A stretch of DNA of 64,000 nt from NCBI GenBank assembly GCA_964493785.1, contig CAZBPM010000015.1, positions 53,810 through 117,809 of the forward strand, read 5' to 3'. The position numbers were made by a program, and so were the translations under genes. Below, one piece after another: positions 26,449 through 34,934 of this stretch (the stretch's first letter is position 1; every line of letters begins with the position of its first letter). The DNA is from Hyphomicrobium_A sp964493785 (GTDB lineage Bacteria; Pseudomonadota; Alphaproteobacteria; Rhizobiales; Hyphomicrobiaceae). The notes below the pieces were generated by a model that saw only the letters and a list, made by a program, of their open reading frames with translations, was not told where the DNA came from and did no database searches.

Positions 26449-26803
26449 CGCATTCCTCTGCGATTGAATCCAACCGCAGCGCGGCCTCCCTTTTTGCCAG
26501 ACTTTTCGGTTTTGGCCAGTTGCTCGTGGGGGCACACGGGAGGCGATGTGCTTGTCGAACGGGCAGTTCGGCGCCGTTGAATCGCGGCGGTGAATTAATG
26601 GATTGGTTAATTATTGAATGCCGCGGATATGGCCGAACTGAAGATGGCATCGACCCTGGTTCTGAGGAGCTTCCGCATAAATCGCTGCGCTTCCCCGGTG
26701 GGAGACGCGCCTGCTACCTCAAGTTTTGCAGGTGAGTGTATGCACGCGCGTTCTCGAAACTCGGCCGTCGATTGGCCTCAATCTGAGTTCTTCAGTTGCT
26801 AGG
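26449..26803. other. Intergenic region, nothing identified
   Basis: 355 bases upstream of the TetR gene and downstream of a small membrane-type ORF on the same strand. It has no supportable ORF, repeat or RNA. It probably contains the tetR promoter. Confidence 0.5.
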
Positions 26804-26974
26804 CTATCTAGCGAACCGGCGGGCGCGCATGTCCTTCGCGCCGAGCCAGACATTGACGATTGAGCACATGATCCACCAGCCGAGTCCCAGCGTCCTCACG
26901 TTCCAGAAGAAGCCGCGCAACGTGTGATGGGGTCTGCCGGTCAACGAGGTGTCGAGGATGATGTTGTGTTGCAT
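26804..26974 (-). CDS. Small hydrophobic protein, homologous to a phage small protein in this window
   Basis: 56 residues, too short for most gene callers. A GAGG site precedes the ATG. The core LRGFFWNVRTLGLGWWIM, followed by CSIVNVWLGAKDMR, is one amphipathic/hydrophobic helix with three Trp and a basic tail. The same pattern (SFLWNVRALGPRWWLRCALI) is found in the prophage at 32574-32696, so conservation across two unrelated contexts supports a real gene. Function unknown; probably membrane-bound. Confidence 0.7.
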   Translation of the reverse strand: MQHNIILDTSLTGRPHHTLRGFFWNVRTLGLGWWIMCSIVNVWLGAKDMRARRFAR

Positions 26975-27215
26975 TCGCCCGCCTCATTTGAATTTGGATC
27001 GCAAAATCGTTGGACGGACGCTAGGCGCTATGCGTGGGAGTTCGAAGATGCAGAGAGATGTTATCCCCGTAATGCACTTGGTGGATGATAGCTTTTCGTG
27101 ACTTGGGGTTGGTCTGGCGTGGCTGCCGCGTCCGGAACAACGTTAACAATTCGCGTGTGGAAAGTTCGCTTTCGCCTGGGTATGCTCGGCGGGTAGCGTG
27201 GTGTTTGGGGGTAGT

Positions 27216-28145
27216 ATGCGTAACGCCACAAGTGTCGCCACTCGTGCGTCTGCGCGATCGGGTATCGCGCCAGTCGAGTCAGGGCCAGCGGCCCTCGTTG
27301 CTCCAGCAACTTTCTACATCAACCGCGATTGCGACGGCGACAGGCGCGAGAACATCGAGCGTCAGTTGAAGGCTGCAGGCATCGCAGCAGAGCGCATCGA
27401 CGGGGTGAACGGACTCGCGGTGCCGCACGACCTGCGCGAGTACTTCTTCGAGAACGACAAGCTTTGCTCTTCGCTGAAGCCAGGCGAGGTGGGTTGCTAT
27501 GCGAGCCACCTGAAGGCACTCAAGACTCTCCTCGCGCGCGGGCTCGATTATGCTCTCGTCGTCGAGGACGACGCCATCCTGCCGCACGATCTTCCGCAGA
27601 TCGTGCAGACGGTGTTGGCCAATGCCCCGCCGGCCTGGGACTACATCCACCTGTCGGGCGACGTACAGCGCGCTTTCAAGCCCGTCGCATCGCTGGGAGT
27701 GACCGGCAAGCTGGTCCGCTATTCGCGTGTCCCTGGTGGCACCGTCGGCTATTTGATCAGTCGCGAAGGCGCGCGGAAGTTCCTCGTGCCATCGAAGCGC
27801 ATATGGCCGATCGATACCGATTTCCGGCGGCCGTGGACATTCCGGTTGGACATATTCGGGGTGCATCCGAGGGTCATCAATCATAGCGACGACCTGGGCT
27901 CACCGATCCAGGCGCTGGGGGGCAGGGCCCGTCAGCGCCGCGGGCTTCCGAAGCCTTCGCGGCATTCCTTGACAGGAAATCCGCTTCATAGCCTGGGCGG
28001 TGCCTATCACAATATCCGCTCGCTGGGTCTGGTTTGGTGGGCGGTCTGCTGCTGGCGGAACTTGCAGCGGAAGCTCTTGGGCTCCAAGGCGAGCGCCGCG
28101 CGAGAGCAGGAAGCGGCCGTCGCTGTCAGATCGGGTGCGCTGTAG
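27216..28145 (+). CDS. Family 25 glycosyltransferase (LPS/surface glycan)
   Basis: 309 residues from the ATG at 27216 (GTG at 27198 is the alternative). The GT25 fold is shown by FYINRDCDGDRRENIERQL at the start of the domain, GEVGCYASHLKALKTLL, and the metal-binding VVEDDAIL, followed by GTVGYLISREGARKF. Members transfer galactose or glucose onto LPS cores. The C-terminus is basic. It is followed by a capsule-type gene, so the pair likely modifies a surface polysaccharide. Confidence 0.85.
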   Translation: MRNATSVATRASARSGIAPVESGPAALVAPATFYINRDCDGDRRENIERQLKAAGIAAERIDGVNGLAVPHDLREYFFENDKLCSSLKPGEVGCYASHLKALKTLLARGLDYALVVEDDAILPHDLPQIVQTVLANAPPAWDYIHLSGDVQRAFKPVASLGVTGKLVRYSRVPGGTVGYLISREGARKFLVPSKRIWPIDTDFRRPWTFRLDIFGVHPRVINHSDDLGSPIQALGGRARQRRGLPKPSRHSLTGNPLHSLGGAYHNIRSLGLVWWAVCCWRNLQRKLLGSKASAAREQEAAVAVRSGAL

Positions 28146-28264
28146 CGCGTAAGTGCGTGCGTCTTGCTCGCGTGTAAGTCTACAGTTCGAGCCAACTCGC
28201 GGGACAATACTCTCAACGTTCGCGTGTGCGTGTCTCGGGTGAACAATTTGCTGGTGCTCGATTT

Positions 28265-29431
28265 ATGTTTGGCCTGATCAAGCTGCCAAAGGCGCATCCT
28301 GAAGTCGTGGCGACGCTTCGGTCTGCCATCGACGACGCCGTCGAGATAAGGTCTATCAAACCGAATTCCCCGTTCGACATTGCAAGAGGACTGGCTCCAT
28401 CGTCGAGCCCTCATATCGATCAGCTTGCCGATCTGTTCGAGTTGATGCGCGAAGGGGCAAAAGAACCGTATCACCACAGGTTGATCCAAGACGTGGATCG
28501 CAGAACGGCCTCATGGCTTCTACACCGCATGCGCTTTGAGTTGAGAGCGCGGACTGCACGCCATAGAATCGAGGAAGCGAAGCTCCGAGGTGCGGTGACC
28601 TGGAATGGTCAGGTAGATGACGCAGCGATTGTCGCTCACGTGCTTCAACGGCTTGGCGTTCCAACGCTCTACGCTGAGCTTTCTCCCTTCAAAGGACGCT
28701 ATTTTCTCGATTTCGAAGGCGTAAATGCCGCCTCGTCGCTGCAGAGCGTGCGGCCCGAAGAACTCGATCCGTACGAGGATGAAGAGGATCTGTTTGGTCG
28801 CTTGAAAGACAGCTACCTTGGGCGACGAACGTCATCGAGCGCTGTGCAGGATCCCAGCGGCTTGCCGCGCGACTTTGTTTTTGCCGCTCTGCAAGTTCCT
28901 ACCGACACTCAAATCATACTCCATGGCGGCGCGATACGCCGTCAAACTGAGTACGTGTCTTTGCTCGGCGAGTTGCTGCCGTTGTTGCCCCCTGGTACCG
29001 CGCTCGTCGTCAAACCTCATCCCATGTCACCGTATAGCGACGCGTATTTGAGGCGTGCCATAGGTCGAGAGGTTTTCGTAGCCAGCGGCTATGAGACGCG
29101 CGACCTGCTCGAGCGTTGCAGGGCGATCGTAACGGTCAACAGCAGCATAGGTGTGGACGGGTTCTTGTTCGACAAGCCGGTGATCGCAGTTGGGAATGCG
29201 CCTTGGGTCAAACCCGCGCTTGCGATGCGCGCGAGCACGGCCGTGGAAATCGCGACGTCTATTGCAAGCTTGCCCAAGTTCGAAAAACGTCTGCGCCAGA
29301 GGTTTCTGGCGCACTGGTTTCACGCCTACACATGGCAGCAGTTCGAGAAGCCGGCCGTGTTGAGGGAATTCGTCGCCCGGAAGCTTGAGGTCGCGCAGCA
29401 GCGTCTAGCCCCCCCGGCGATGGCTTCATGA
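28265..29431 (+). CDS. Capsule-polysaccharide-type glycosyltransferase
   Basis: 388 residues from the ATG at 28265; the frame is open to 28226 and the start is uncertain. The C-terminal third contains LVVKPHPMSP and VNSSIGVDGFLFDKPVIAVG, the signature of the KpsC/KpsS/LipB-like capsule family with a GT-B-type nucleotide-sugar fold. The N-terminal part is helical and unassigned. It is the last host gene before the prophage attachment site, 48 bases from it. Acceptor and sugar are unknown. Confidence 0.7.
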   Translation: MFGLIKLPKAHPEVVATLRSAIDDAVEIRSIKPNSPFDIARGLAPSSSPHIDQLADLFELMREGAKEPYHHRLIQDVDRRTASWLLHRMRFELRARTARHRIEEAKLRGAVTWNGQVDDAAIVAHVLQRLGVPTLYAELSPFKGRYFLDFEGVNAASSLQSVRPEELDPYEDEEDLFGRLKDSYLGRRTSSSAVQDPSGLPRDFVFAALQVPTDTQIILHGGAIRRQTEYVSLLGELLPLLPPGTALVVKPHPMSPYSDAYLRRAIGREVFVASGYETRDLLERCRAIVTVNSSIGVDGFLFDKPVIAVGNAPWVKPALAMRASTAVEIATSIASLPKFEKRLRQRFLAHWFHAYTWQQFEKPAVLREFVARKLEVAQQRLAPPAMAS

Positions 29432-29479
29432 GCCGAAACGTGCGCCCGGTGTCGGCAGCGTTGGCCATGTGATTGGGAG

Positions 29480-29527
29480 TGGCGATCCCGGCAGGATTCG
29501 AACCTGCGACCCTCTGCTTAGAAGGCA
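29480..29527 (-). other. Prophage attachment site: 3' remnant of tRNA-Arg(TCT)
   Basis: On the minus strand this reads as the 3' part of a tRNA, from the anticodon loop (CTTCTAA, anticodon TCT) through the anticodon-stem 3' arm, variable loop and T arm (GCAGGTTCGAATCCTGC) to CCA. The sequence 5' of it does not form the D arm or acceptor stem, so the gene is incomplete. An integrase gene begins 95 bases away. This is the usual scar of tRNA-directed integration; the intact tRNA should lie at the other prophage end, outside the window. Confidence 0.8.
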
Positions 29528-29621
29528 AGGCCGCTGCCATGGGATTCAACGCCCATTCCGAGGTTTCTCGGTCTGTTCGCGACACCATATATCAGAGGCT
29601 TAGCACACACATCGGAATGGC

Positions 29622-30833
29622 TTAAGCCGTCTCGCGCGCGGGTGTTTCGGTCTGCTCGTCGAGCCATGCGCGGCGCTTGCGGGCCGCAATGAGGCGCTGG
29701 GCTTCCGACCGTTTGATGTACCGGCGCTTGGCGTTCGGCGTGGTGTGGCCTGACATCGCCATTTCCTGCGTCTCGGTCAGATCGGAATCGGCAATCTCGT
29801 TCAGGCCGGCGCGGCGGCAGGCGTCCAGTGTGAGCCAGTCCGGCAGGCCGGCGGCGCGCGCCGCATCGCGAACCCGGGCGCGGGCGTCCCGCATCTTGAA
29901 CGACCGCGCCGGGCCAAGTGTGCCTTTGTATCGGTTGACGATCGGCCGAAACAACACGATGGCGACGCCGAGGCGGGGGAGCTGGTCGAGGTAAGCGGTC
30001 AGCAGGGGGCTGAACTCGCCGTCGCCGTCCGACAGGGCCGCCCAGGTCATGACGCCGGTCTTATGGTGCTCGATGCGCACGAAGTTGGGCCGCTCGGCCG
30101 GGCGATAGTCGGTCCAGGCCAGATGGCCGGCAATGACGTTCTCCGGCCGCTGCATCCACTCAAGGCATACCAGCGGGGCGACGGCCAGATGCAGCTCGCC
30201 CGCGTCGACGAGCGCCTTGTGGAGCGCGATCGCCTGCTCGCGGGTGGCTGCCGGGCGCTCGCCGCTGCCATAGACCAGCTCGACATCGCGAAATGGGTTC
30301 ACCGCCGGCACGTCATTCGGATAGAGCCGCGCGACGACGTCCCACGCGCGCGCCGTTCGCAAAATGCTCAGGTTGGCGGCGCGCGTGCGCGTGCCGCGCT
30401 TGCCGGTGCGCAGCCGGGCATACAGCTTGTCGACGGCGCGCGCGTCGATCGTCTTGACGGCTGCTTCGCCGACGGTGCCGCCGGACTTTCGTTCCAGGGC
30501 GGTGATGTATCCAAACGCGCGCTCATAGTCGGGCTGTGACCGCATAGATACCTTGGCCCAGGCCGGCGATCGCTTGTAGCGCTCAATCAGCCAGTTCAGC
30601 GTGCCGAAACCCGGCTGCAGGTCAAGCTCGCGCGGTTCGCCGCGACCGGCGCGCCAGTCGTCCAAATGACGGTTCAGCTCGTCGGCGCGCGCCTTGGCGG
30701 TGGCGTAGTCATGACCGAGATTTTCGGCGTGCAGCTTGAACCCCTGCCGGAAGTCGGAGGCGAGCGGTCGCCAGTAGTAGGCGACGGCACCCGAGGCCAG
30801 CCGTTTCTCGACCATGTAGCGGGGCCAGCCCAT
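29622..30833 (-). CDS. Phage integrase, tyrosine recombinase
   Basis: 403 residues from the ATG at 30833. A SAM-like core-binding domain (about 80-180) is followed by the catalytic domain: Arg in WMQRPENVI, Lys in HHKTG, a degenerate box II (LDACRRAG in place of HxxR), SGHTTPNAKRRYIKR with His and the nucleophilic Tyr. The 3' end of the gene points at the tRNA-Arg remnant. The start codon overlaps the stop of the upstream excisionase-like gene (TAATG). Confidence 0.92.
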   Translation of the reverse strand: MGWPRYMVEKRLASGAVAYYWRPLASDFRQGFKLHAENLGHDYATAKARADELNRHLDDWRAGRGEPRELDLQPGFGTLNWLIERYKRSPAWAKVSMRSQPDYERAFGYITALERKSGGTVGEAAVKTIDARAVDKLYARLRTGKRGTRTRAANLSILRTARAWDVVARLYPNDVPAVNPFRDVELVYGSGERPAATREQAIALHKALVDAGELHLAVAPLVCLEWMQRPENVIAGHLAWTDYRPAERPNFVRIEHHKTGVMTWAALSDGDGEFSPLLTAYLDQLPRLGVAIVLFRPIVNRYKGTLGPARSFKMRDARARVRDAARAAGLPDWLTLDACRRAGLNEIADSDLTETQEMAMSGHTTPNAKRRYIKRSEAQRLIAARKRRAWLDEQTETPARETA

Positions 30834-31066
30834 TACAAGTCGTCGGCGAGGGATAGGGCCCGGCCGGGGCCGGTCCGCGTCGGATACCTGTCGAGGTGGT
30901 CCTTGTCCCATTTCCGGCTGCGCCCTACGCCCGCGATCGGGGCAGGGTACTCCGTCCCGACCTTCCGAAGGAAGGCCTCGACCGACACTTCATCCACATA
31001 GGCGGCGGCCGTCTTGGCCCTCATGAACCGGGGCCAAGCGCCAGGAGGGGCAGCGGGGCTAGTCAT
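30833..31066 (-). CDS. Probable excisionase / small DNA-binding protein
   Basis: 77 residues. The core (FMRAKTAAAYVDEVSVEAFLRKVG...RKWDKDHLDRY) has the MerR-like winged-helix wording of phage excisionases and AlpA-type proteins. It is coupled to integrase by an overlapping stop/start, the expected place for a directionality factor. Confidence 0.7.
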   Translation of the reverse strand: MTSPAAPPGAWPRFMRAKTAAAYVDEVSVEAFLRKVGTEYPAPIAGVGRSRKWDKDHLDRYPTRTGPGRALSLADDL

Positions 31067-32301
31067 ACGGCCCCCGCCGGCTCAGGGAGGCGCTGGGGAG
31101 CGGCATCGTCGAGGAAGCCACGTCCCGGCATGCCATTGTGTTCGATGCCGTCGAGGAGGCGGCCGGCGGCTTTCTTGCCGACGCGGAACGCCAGCATGGC
31201 TCCCGTCCCAGCTAAGAATGCATTGCGGCCGTTGGGGTCGCAGTGCAGCCCGTCGTGGCGCAGGCAAAGGGTCTCGACCGTACAAGTTCGACCGTAGCAA
31301 TCGTCGAGCGCGTCCTGGCTTTCGTTGCTCTTGGCCAGCCGGTTACTGCGATACACGCGGTTGATATCGGTGTCCGACATTTCGCAGACCGGCCACCAAT
31401 CCCCCCACTGCTTGAAGAAGAACGGTACGCCAGCAGCGACGCACTGGTCGCGCAGGGAGCGCGCCCAGTCGGGATGCATCGGGCGCGAGCCGTGCTGGCT
31501 CTCGCCGCCGACGATGACCCAATCGAGACCGCTCTTGAGCACGCCGTCGCATCCACCTGACGGGTCGTAATGGAGTGGGCACTTCCAATCGTCCCAGATG
31601 ATGCTCGGGTCAGCGGAAGGGTCGCCGCGCCAAAGGCGGGCGGGGCTCATGTCGCACTGATCGCAGACCCGGTGATTACGCAGGTCGATCGGTCCGAGCA
31701 GCGGCTCAAGCGAGACGAAGCGCACGGCCGCCGGCGTCGCCAGCAGGTCAGGAACGCGCGCGTCGGCTTCCTGCTGACGCTCGGCCGAGACGCCGAGCCA
31801 GACGTTGGGGAGGGGCCAAGTAGGAATGAACGGCTCGCGTCTATAGACGTCGTCGCGTGCGGGATTGAATGCAACCATCCAGTGCCATTGGCGGTGCGGC
31901 GCCATCTTTGAGGCACAGTACGCCTGCATCCGAGCCGAGCGCTTCGTCAGCACCTGAAACGTGTGCTGCGGGCACAGCGCCATGACGGCGAACACCTTGT
32001 CGATCCACTCGTCGGGCACGGACTCGTGGAACAGGTCGCCGTGCGCGCAGACGAAGATCATGCGCGACCGCTTCCACTTCAGCGGCTCCAGCAACGCCTT
32101 CTCATTGAAGCGCACCTCTCCGGTCCACACCGGTCCGGCCTTCGACGGCTTGGTGAGGCCGGCGCGCGTCGGATGGTTCTTGAGCCGCGTGCCGGCGAGC
32201 TTCATCGCGTAGCAGTTGGTGCAGCCCGGCGAAACGATGGAGCAGCCCGTGATCGGGTTCCACGTCGCGTCGGTCCATTCGATCGTGGAGTGCTCAGCCA
32301 T
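31063..32301 (-). CDS. Phage Gp37/Gp68-type (DUF5131) protein, radical-SAM-like
   Basis: 412 residues. IEWTDATWNPITGCSIVSPGCTNCYAM contains the family's Cys cluster (C20, C27, C30), similar to radical-SAM iron-sulfur motifs, and GLDWVIVGGESQHGSRPM is the second signature. These proteins are common in phages and islands; their chemistry is not established. It overlaps its neighbours by four and eight bases in the leftward early operon. Confidence 0.88.
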   Translation of the reverse strand: MAEHSTIEWTDATWNPITGCSIVSPGCTNCYAMKLAGTRLKNHPTRAGLTKPSKAGPVWTGEVRFNEKALLEPLKWKRSRMIFVCAHGDLFHESVPDEWIDKVFAVMALCPQHTFQVLTKRSARMQAYCASKMAPHRQWHWMVAFNPARDDVYRREPFIPTWPLPNVWLGVSAERQQEADARVPDLLATPAAVRFVSLEPLLGPIDLRNHRVCDQCDMSPARLWRGDPSADPSIIWDDWKCPLHYDPSGGCDGVLKSGLDWVIVGGESQHGSRPMHPDWARSLRDQCVAAGVPFFFKQWGDWWPVCEMSDTDINRVYRSNRLAKSNESQDALDDCYGRTCTVETLCLRHDGLHCDPNGRNAFLAGTGAMLAFRVGKKAAGRLLDGIEHNGMPGRGFLDDAAPQRLPEPAGAV

Positions 32302-32581
32302 TGGCGCCTCCATTGTGCCGGCGCTCCAGCTTGTCCCACTCATCGTCGGAGGTCGGCCATGCGGTCGAGCGGAGGATGTCGAGCGCGCTGTCGATCTTGG
32401 CGCGCACGTCTGCCAAACGCGCCCGCGCCATCGACGGGTCGCTGAGAACACCCCAGCCGTTGAACGAGTAGTTGAAGCCCTGAAGCAGGCGGTGCGCTTC
32501 GGTGACCGCCTCGAACACGGCGTCCGTCCGCTTCGAAAGCTCGTTGATGGAGCATTTCTCGGCAACGATGTTCTCAGCCAC
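32294..32581 (-). CDS. Hypothetical phage protein
   Basis: 95 residues, acidic and mainly helical (SINELSKRTDAVFEAVTEAHRLLQGF). No Cys pair or signal. It overlaps the small hydrophobic protein gene upstream and the DUF5131 gene downstream by eight bases each, so it is part of a tightly packed operon. No family recognised. Confidence 0.65.
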   Translation of the reverse strand: MAENIVAEKCSINELSKRTDAVFEAVTEAHRLLQGFNYSFNGWGVLSDPSMARARLADVRAKIDSALDILRSTAWPTSDDEWDKLERRHNGGANG

Positions 32582-32696
32582 GGATCGTCCTCCATGCGTT
32601 GATCAGCGCGCAACGCAGCCACCAGCGGGGGCCGAGCGCGCGCACGTTCCAGAGGAAAGATTGCAGCGAGCGCAGGGGCGGTGGGCGGTCAGTCAT
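32574..32696 (-). CDS. Small hydrophobic phage protein (FLWNVRALG type)
   Basis: 40 residues. The core SFLWNVRALGPRWWLRCALI resembles a chromosomal small protein at 26804-26974. It starts inside the end of the upstream Cys-rich gene (ATGA) and ends inside the next gene. One amphipathic or membrane helix; function unknown. Confidence 0.6.
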   Translation of the reverse strand: MTDRPPPLRSLQSFLWNVRALGPRWWLRCALINAWRTIRG

Positions 32697-32925
32697 CGGC
32701 CGCCTCGTCGGTCGCGCTGCCGGTGCCGTCACAGCCATCGCACGAGCATGGCTCCGCATCGGGGCCGCACATGCAATCGGTGACGGCAGATTTACAGCAG
32801 AGGCAGACATGGCCGGTGCCATCGCACGTGGTGCAGGAATCGCAGAGTGCATCGAACGCCGCGAGCACCCTGCCACCATAGCTGCCGTCGTTCGCTTCGA
32901 CGGGCTTGCGCTTCGGGATCGCCAT
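32689..32925 (-). CDS. Cys-rich zinc-finger protein
   Basis: 78 residues with eleven Cys. CDSCTTCDGTG and CDGCDGTG are DnaJ-type CxxCxGxG repeats, separated by a CLCC...CMCGPDAEPC cluster. It probably binds two zinc ions and may mediate protein contacts. One of several Cys-pair small proteins in this prophage. Confidence 0.75.
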   Translation of the reverse strand: MAIPKRKPVEANDGSYGGRVLAAFDALCDSCTTCDGTGHVCLCCKSAVTDCMCGPDAEPCSCDGCDGTGSATDEAADD

Positions 32926-32928
32926 GAC

Positions 32929-33123
32929 TCAGAGCCCTTTCCATTTCGCTCGGTCGCGGGCGTCTTCGTCGCCCTCATAAACCGCGAATAGCTCCAGCTT
33001 CCGCCATGCCCAAATGAGAGCCAGCAGTGGTGCGATCAGCGCGAGAAACAGCAGGAAAACCAATCCGCCGACCAGCGGCGGGAGCGCCAAGATCGCTCGA
33101 CAAACGCCTCTCAGAATCCGCAT
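32929..33123 (-). CDS. Small membrane protein
   Basis: 64 residues: a basic start, a hydrophobic hairpin of about 35 residues (residues 8-43), then a charged cytoplasmic-type tail (EGDEDARDRAKWKG). Its start overlaps the stop of the upstream gene by one base. No family recognised; phage early membrane proteins often modulate host physiology or exclusion. Confidence 0.65.
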   Translation of the reverse strand: MRILRGVCRAILALPPLVGGLVFLLFLALIAPLLALIWAWRKLELFAVYEGDEDARDRAKWKGL

Positions 33124-33365
33124 CAGACCAGCCCCTTATCGCGGGCAAGCCATTCGGGCATGGAGATCTCGCCGCAGCCGTCGATGCTGACCTGCCCGAG
33201 CGGCAGAGACATCCGGCGCGGGTTGCGGCCGTGCGTCATGATGTTGAGCACGTAGCCGTCCGAGTTTAGGATGTCGCACGTGATGCCGGTGCGCTCGCCG
33301 GTTATGTCCGCCGGCAGCGGCGGCCGCCGCCGCCGAGCGCCTTCGTGGTGGTGGTGTCTCGTCAT
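33123..33365 (-). CDS. Hypothetical phage protein
   Basis: 80 residues from the ATG preceded by AGGGGGC. A His cluster (HHHH) opens it, followed by a predicted beta-rich domain (GITCDILNSDGYVLNIMTHGRNPRRMSLPL). No known motif. It is the first gene after a terminator in the leftward cluster, so it may have its own promoter or depend on antitermination. Confidence 0.6.
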   Translation of the reverse strand: MTRHHHHEGARRRRPPLPADITGERTGITCDILNSDGYVLNIMTHGRNPRRMSLPLGQVSIDGCGEISMPEWLARDKGLV

Positions 33366-33381
33366 CTTGCCCCCTGAAATC

Positions 33382-33414
33382 AAAAAGGGGTGCGGGCCGC
33401 CGTGCCCACACCCC
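33382..33414 (-). terminator. Rho-independent terminator, minus strand
   Basis: Stem 33387-33397 with 33404-33414 (ten pairs, one mismatch, 6-base loop), followed on the minus strand by TTTTT (33386-33382). It closes the gene at 33420-33728 and separates it from the following leftward genes. Confidence 0.8.
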
Positions 33415-33419
33415 GCCCT

Positions 33420-33728
33420 CTACTTCCCCGCTGCAACCTGTTGCTGCGCCCCGCCGGAACCCAGGCGCTCGATGTCGTCAAGCTTGGCGAGCAGAGGGAT
33501 GGCGCGCTCTTGTGCCTCGCGCGTCATCTGCCGCTCGCGCCAGCTCAGGCGCTGGCTTTGCCCGTGCAGCGTTGCGATCCGCAGCAACGCTTCGACCGTG
33601 GTTTTGATTTCGTTGCGCGCGCTCCACAGCCGCTCGCGTGCGCCGCTCTCGGCCGCCTCCGGCGTGCGCGCGTACGCAGCCAACGCACGCGCCATTTCAT
33701 CGCCGGAGGTGTCCCGTGTGACTGACAT
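33420..33728 (-). CDS. Hypothetical helical phage protein
   Basis: 102 residues, almost entirely helical and rich in Ala, Arg and Glu (RERLWSARNEIKTTVEALLRIATLHG). No recognised family. It follows the 33737-34294 gene by eight bases and is followed by a terminator. Confidence 0.6.
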   Translation of the reverse strand: MSVTRDTSGDEMARALAAYARTPEAAESGARERLWSARNEIKTTVEALLRIATLHGQSQRLSWRERQMTREAQERAIPLLAKLDDIERLGSGGAQQQVAAGK

Positions 33729-33736
33729 CGTTGACG

Positions 33737-34294
33737 CTACGCTGCCGCCGCGTCGCGGGCGGCCTGGAGGCGCTGGGCCACGTCGGCGAGCGAGTCAGGG
33801 CCGCCGATGGCACCGAGCGCGAACAGCACCTTGGTTGGGCTTGCGTCGTGGGCGATCTCGCACAGCATCTTGCGCGCGATTTCCGTGGCGAAAGTCTCAT
33901 CGCACTCGGCTGCTGGCGTCCCGGTGAGGCGGGCGAAGCTCTGCATGGCGATGCCGGCGGTGTGGGCAGTGTTGGCGACGATCAGGTCGATGGGCTTGTG
34001 GAGCTTCGTGCCGGCAGGCTTGGTGGAAGCGGGTTCCTCCTGCCGGGGTGCTGTCGTGTCGCTCGGGGCCGGGCCGATCACGAGGCAGACTTCTTCGCCC
34101 GGGACGAGATGGACGACGCGCTCGTTCGACTTCTGGGGCTCGGGGCTGGATACACCGGCCCCGGCATGGCCGGTCGTCGCTGGTCCGGCGTCGTTCGCTG
34201 GCGCCTCGGCCGTGAACGTGCCGGTGTGGCCGTTGGCATTCTCGCCACCGTGCAATTGGCCGCCAGAGATCGTGATGCTTGCACTTTCGGACAT
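33737..34294 (-). CDS. Hypothetical phage early protein
   Basis: 185 residues. The N-terminal half is disordered (Gly/Ala/Pro/Thr-rich) and the C-terminal half helical (KPIDLIVANTAHTAGIAMQSFARLTG...ALGAIGGPDSLADVAQRL). It is the promoter-proximal gene of a leftward transcript whose upstream region carries three TTCCCAT half-sites like those at the repressor operator, so it is probably repressor-controlled. Confidence 0.6.
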   Translation of the reverse strand: MSESASITISGGQLHGGENANGHTGTFTAEAPANDAGPATTGHAGAGVSSPEPQKSNERVVHLVPGEEVCLVIGPAPSDTTAPRQEEPASTKPAGTKLHKPIDLIVANTAHTAGIAMQSFARLTGTPAAECDETFATEIARKMLCEIAHDASPTKVLFALGAIGGPDSLADVAQRLQAARDAAAA

Positions 34295-34345
34295 TGTTCG
34301 CCTCCGCTATGGTTAAGGTCAGTGCAGTTACAAGCGGTAGGATAT

Positions 34346-34386
34346 TTCCCATCGCTCGTCAATGCTTCCCATCACTGTTATGGGAA
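34346..34386. promoter_or_regulatory. Operator-like TTCCCAT half-sites
   Basis: TTCCCAT occurs at 34346-34352 and 34366-34372, 20 bp apart, and its inverse ATGGGAA at 34380-34386, giving a 21-bp dyad with a 7-base spacer. They lie between divergent genes starting at 34294 (minus) and 34413 (plus). Related half-sites occur at the repressor-cro boundary. Confidence 0.5.
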
Positions 34387-34412
34387 GCTCGCCATTGGAA
34401 CGGGGGTGGGGG

Positions 34413-34934
34413 ATGTGGAAGTTCTGTTGTCGGGTATTGGTGGCGGCGCTACTGTTTCCGGTCGCACCAGCGGTTGCGCAGTGGATGCACATGGCCGGCG
34501 AGGACGATCCCTTCGCCGGCGGCGCTCAGCAGATCGCTGGAGGCGTAGCGGACACAGGCGAAATGGTCATGTTCCGTTGCACAACTGGCAGCGATCTCGC
34601 GATGCTGTTCGTTTCAATCGAAAAGCCACCAGAGGATGCCGCCATCCTGGCGATGCTGGCCGCATCCAAGGCCACGCTGCTCGTGATTGTGGACAACGAT
34701 CCCGTCGTCGTTCTTCCTGCTGTCATCGACACGACGCCGGATCGACAACGTCTGCGCTACGTGTCCTCGTCCCCGCTCGTAGAAAGCATCACCGCGCGCG
34801 CTGCCGCGGCTAAGCGTCGGGTGGCTGTCGCGGTGGAAATCAACGGCAAGCGCGTATACAGCACGGCGGTCGCCGCGCGCGGTTCGGGACGCGAGCTCGG
34901 GAAGTTGACGCGAGCATGCAGGCTGGGGAGTTAG
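34413..34934 (+). CDS. Exported protein of unknown function, beside the repressor
   Basis: 173 residues from the ATG after a G-rich site. A signal peptide (about 23 residues, ending AVAQ) precedes a mature domain with MFRCTTGSDLAMLFVSIEKPPED and a C-terminal Cys (LTRACRLGS); the two Cys may form a disulfide. It converges on the repressor gene with a four-base overlap. An exported lysogenic gene next to the repressor is a typical place for a moron that alters the host envelope, but no homology supports a specific role. Confidence 0.65.
   Translation: MWKFCCRVLVAALLFPVAPAVAQWMHMAGEDDPFAGGAQQIAGGVADTGEMVMFRCTTGSDLAMLFVSIEKPPEDAAILAMLAASKATLLVIVDNDPVVVLPAVIDTTPDRQRLRYVSSSPLVESITARAAAAKRRVAVAVEINGKRVYSTAVAARGSGRELGKLTRACRLGS

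Noticed and set aside
29480..29555. Complete tRNA-Arg gene
   Set aside because: The 3' half is perfect but no matching acceptor 5' strand or D arm exists in the preceding bases, so it is only a remnant.
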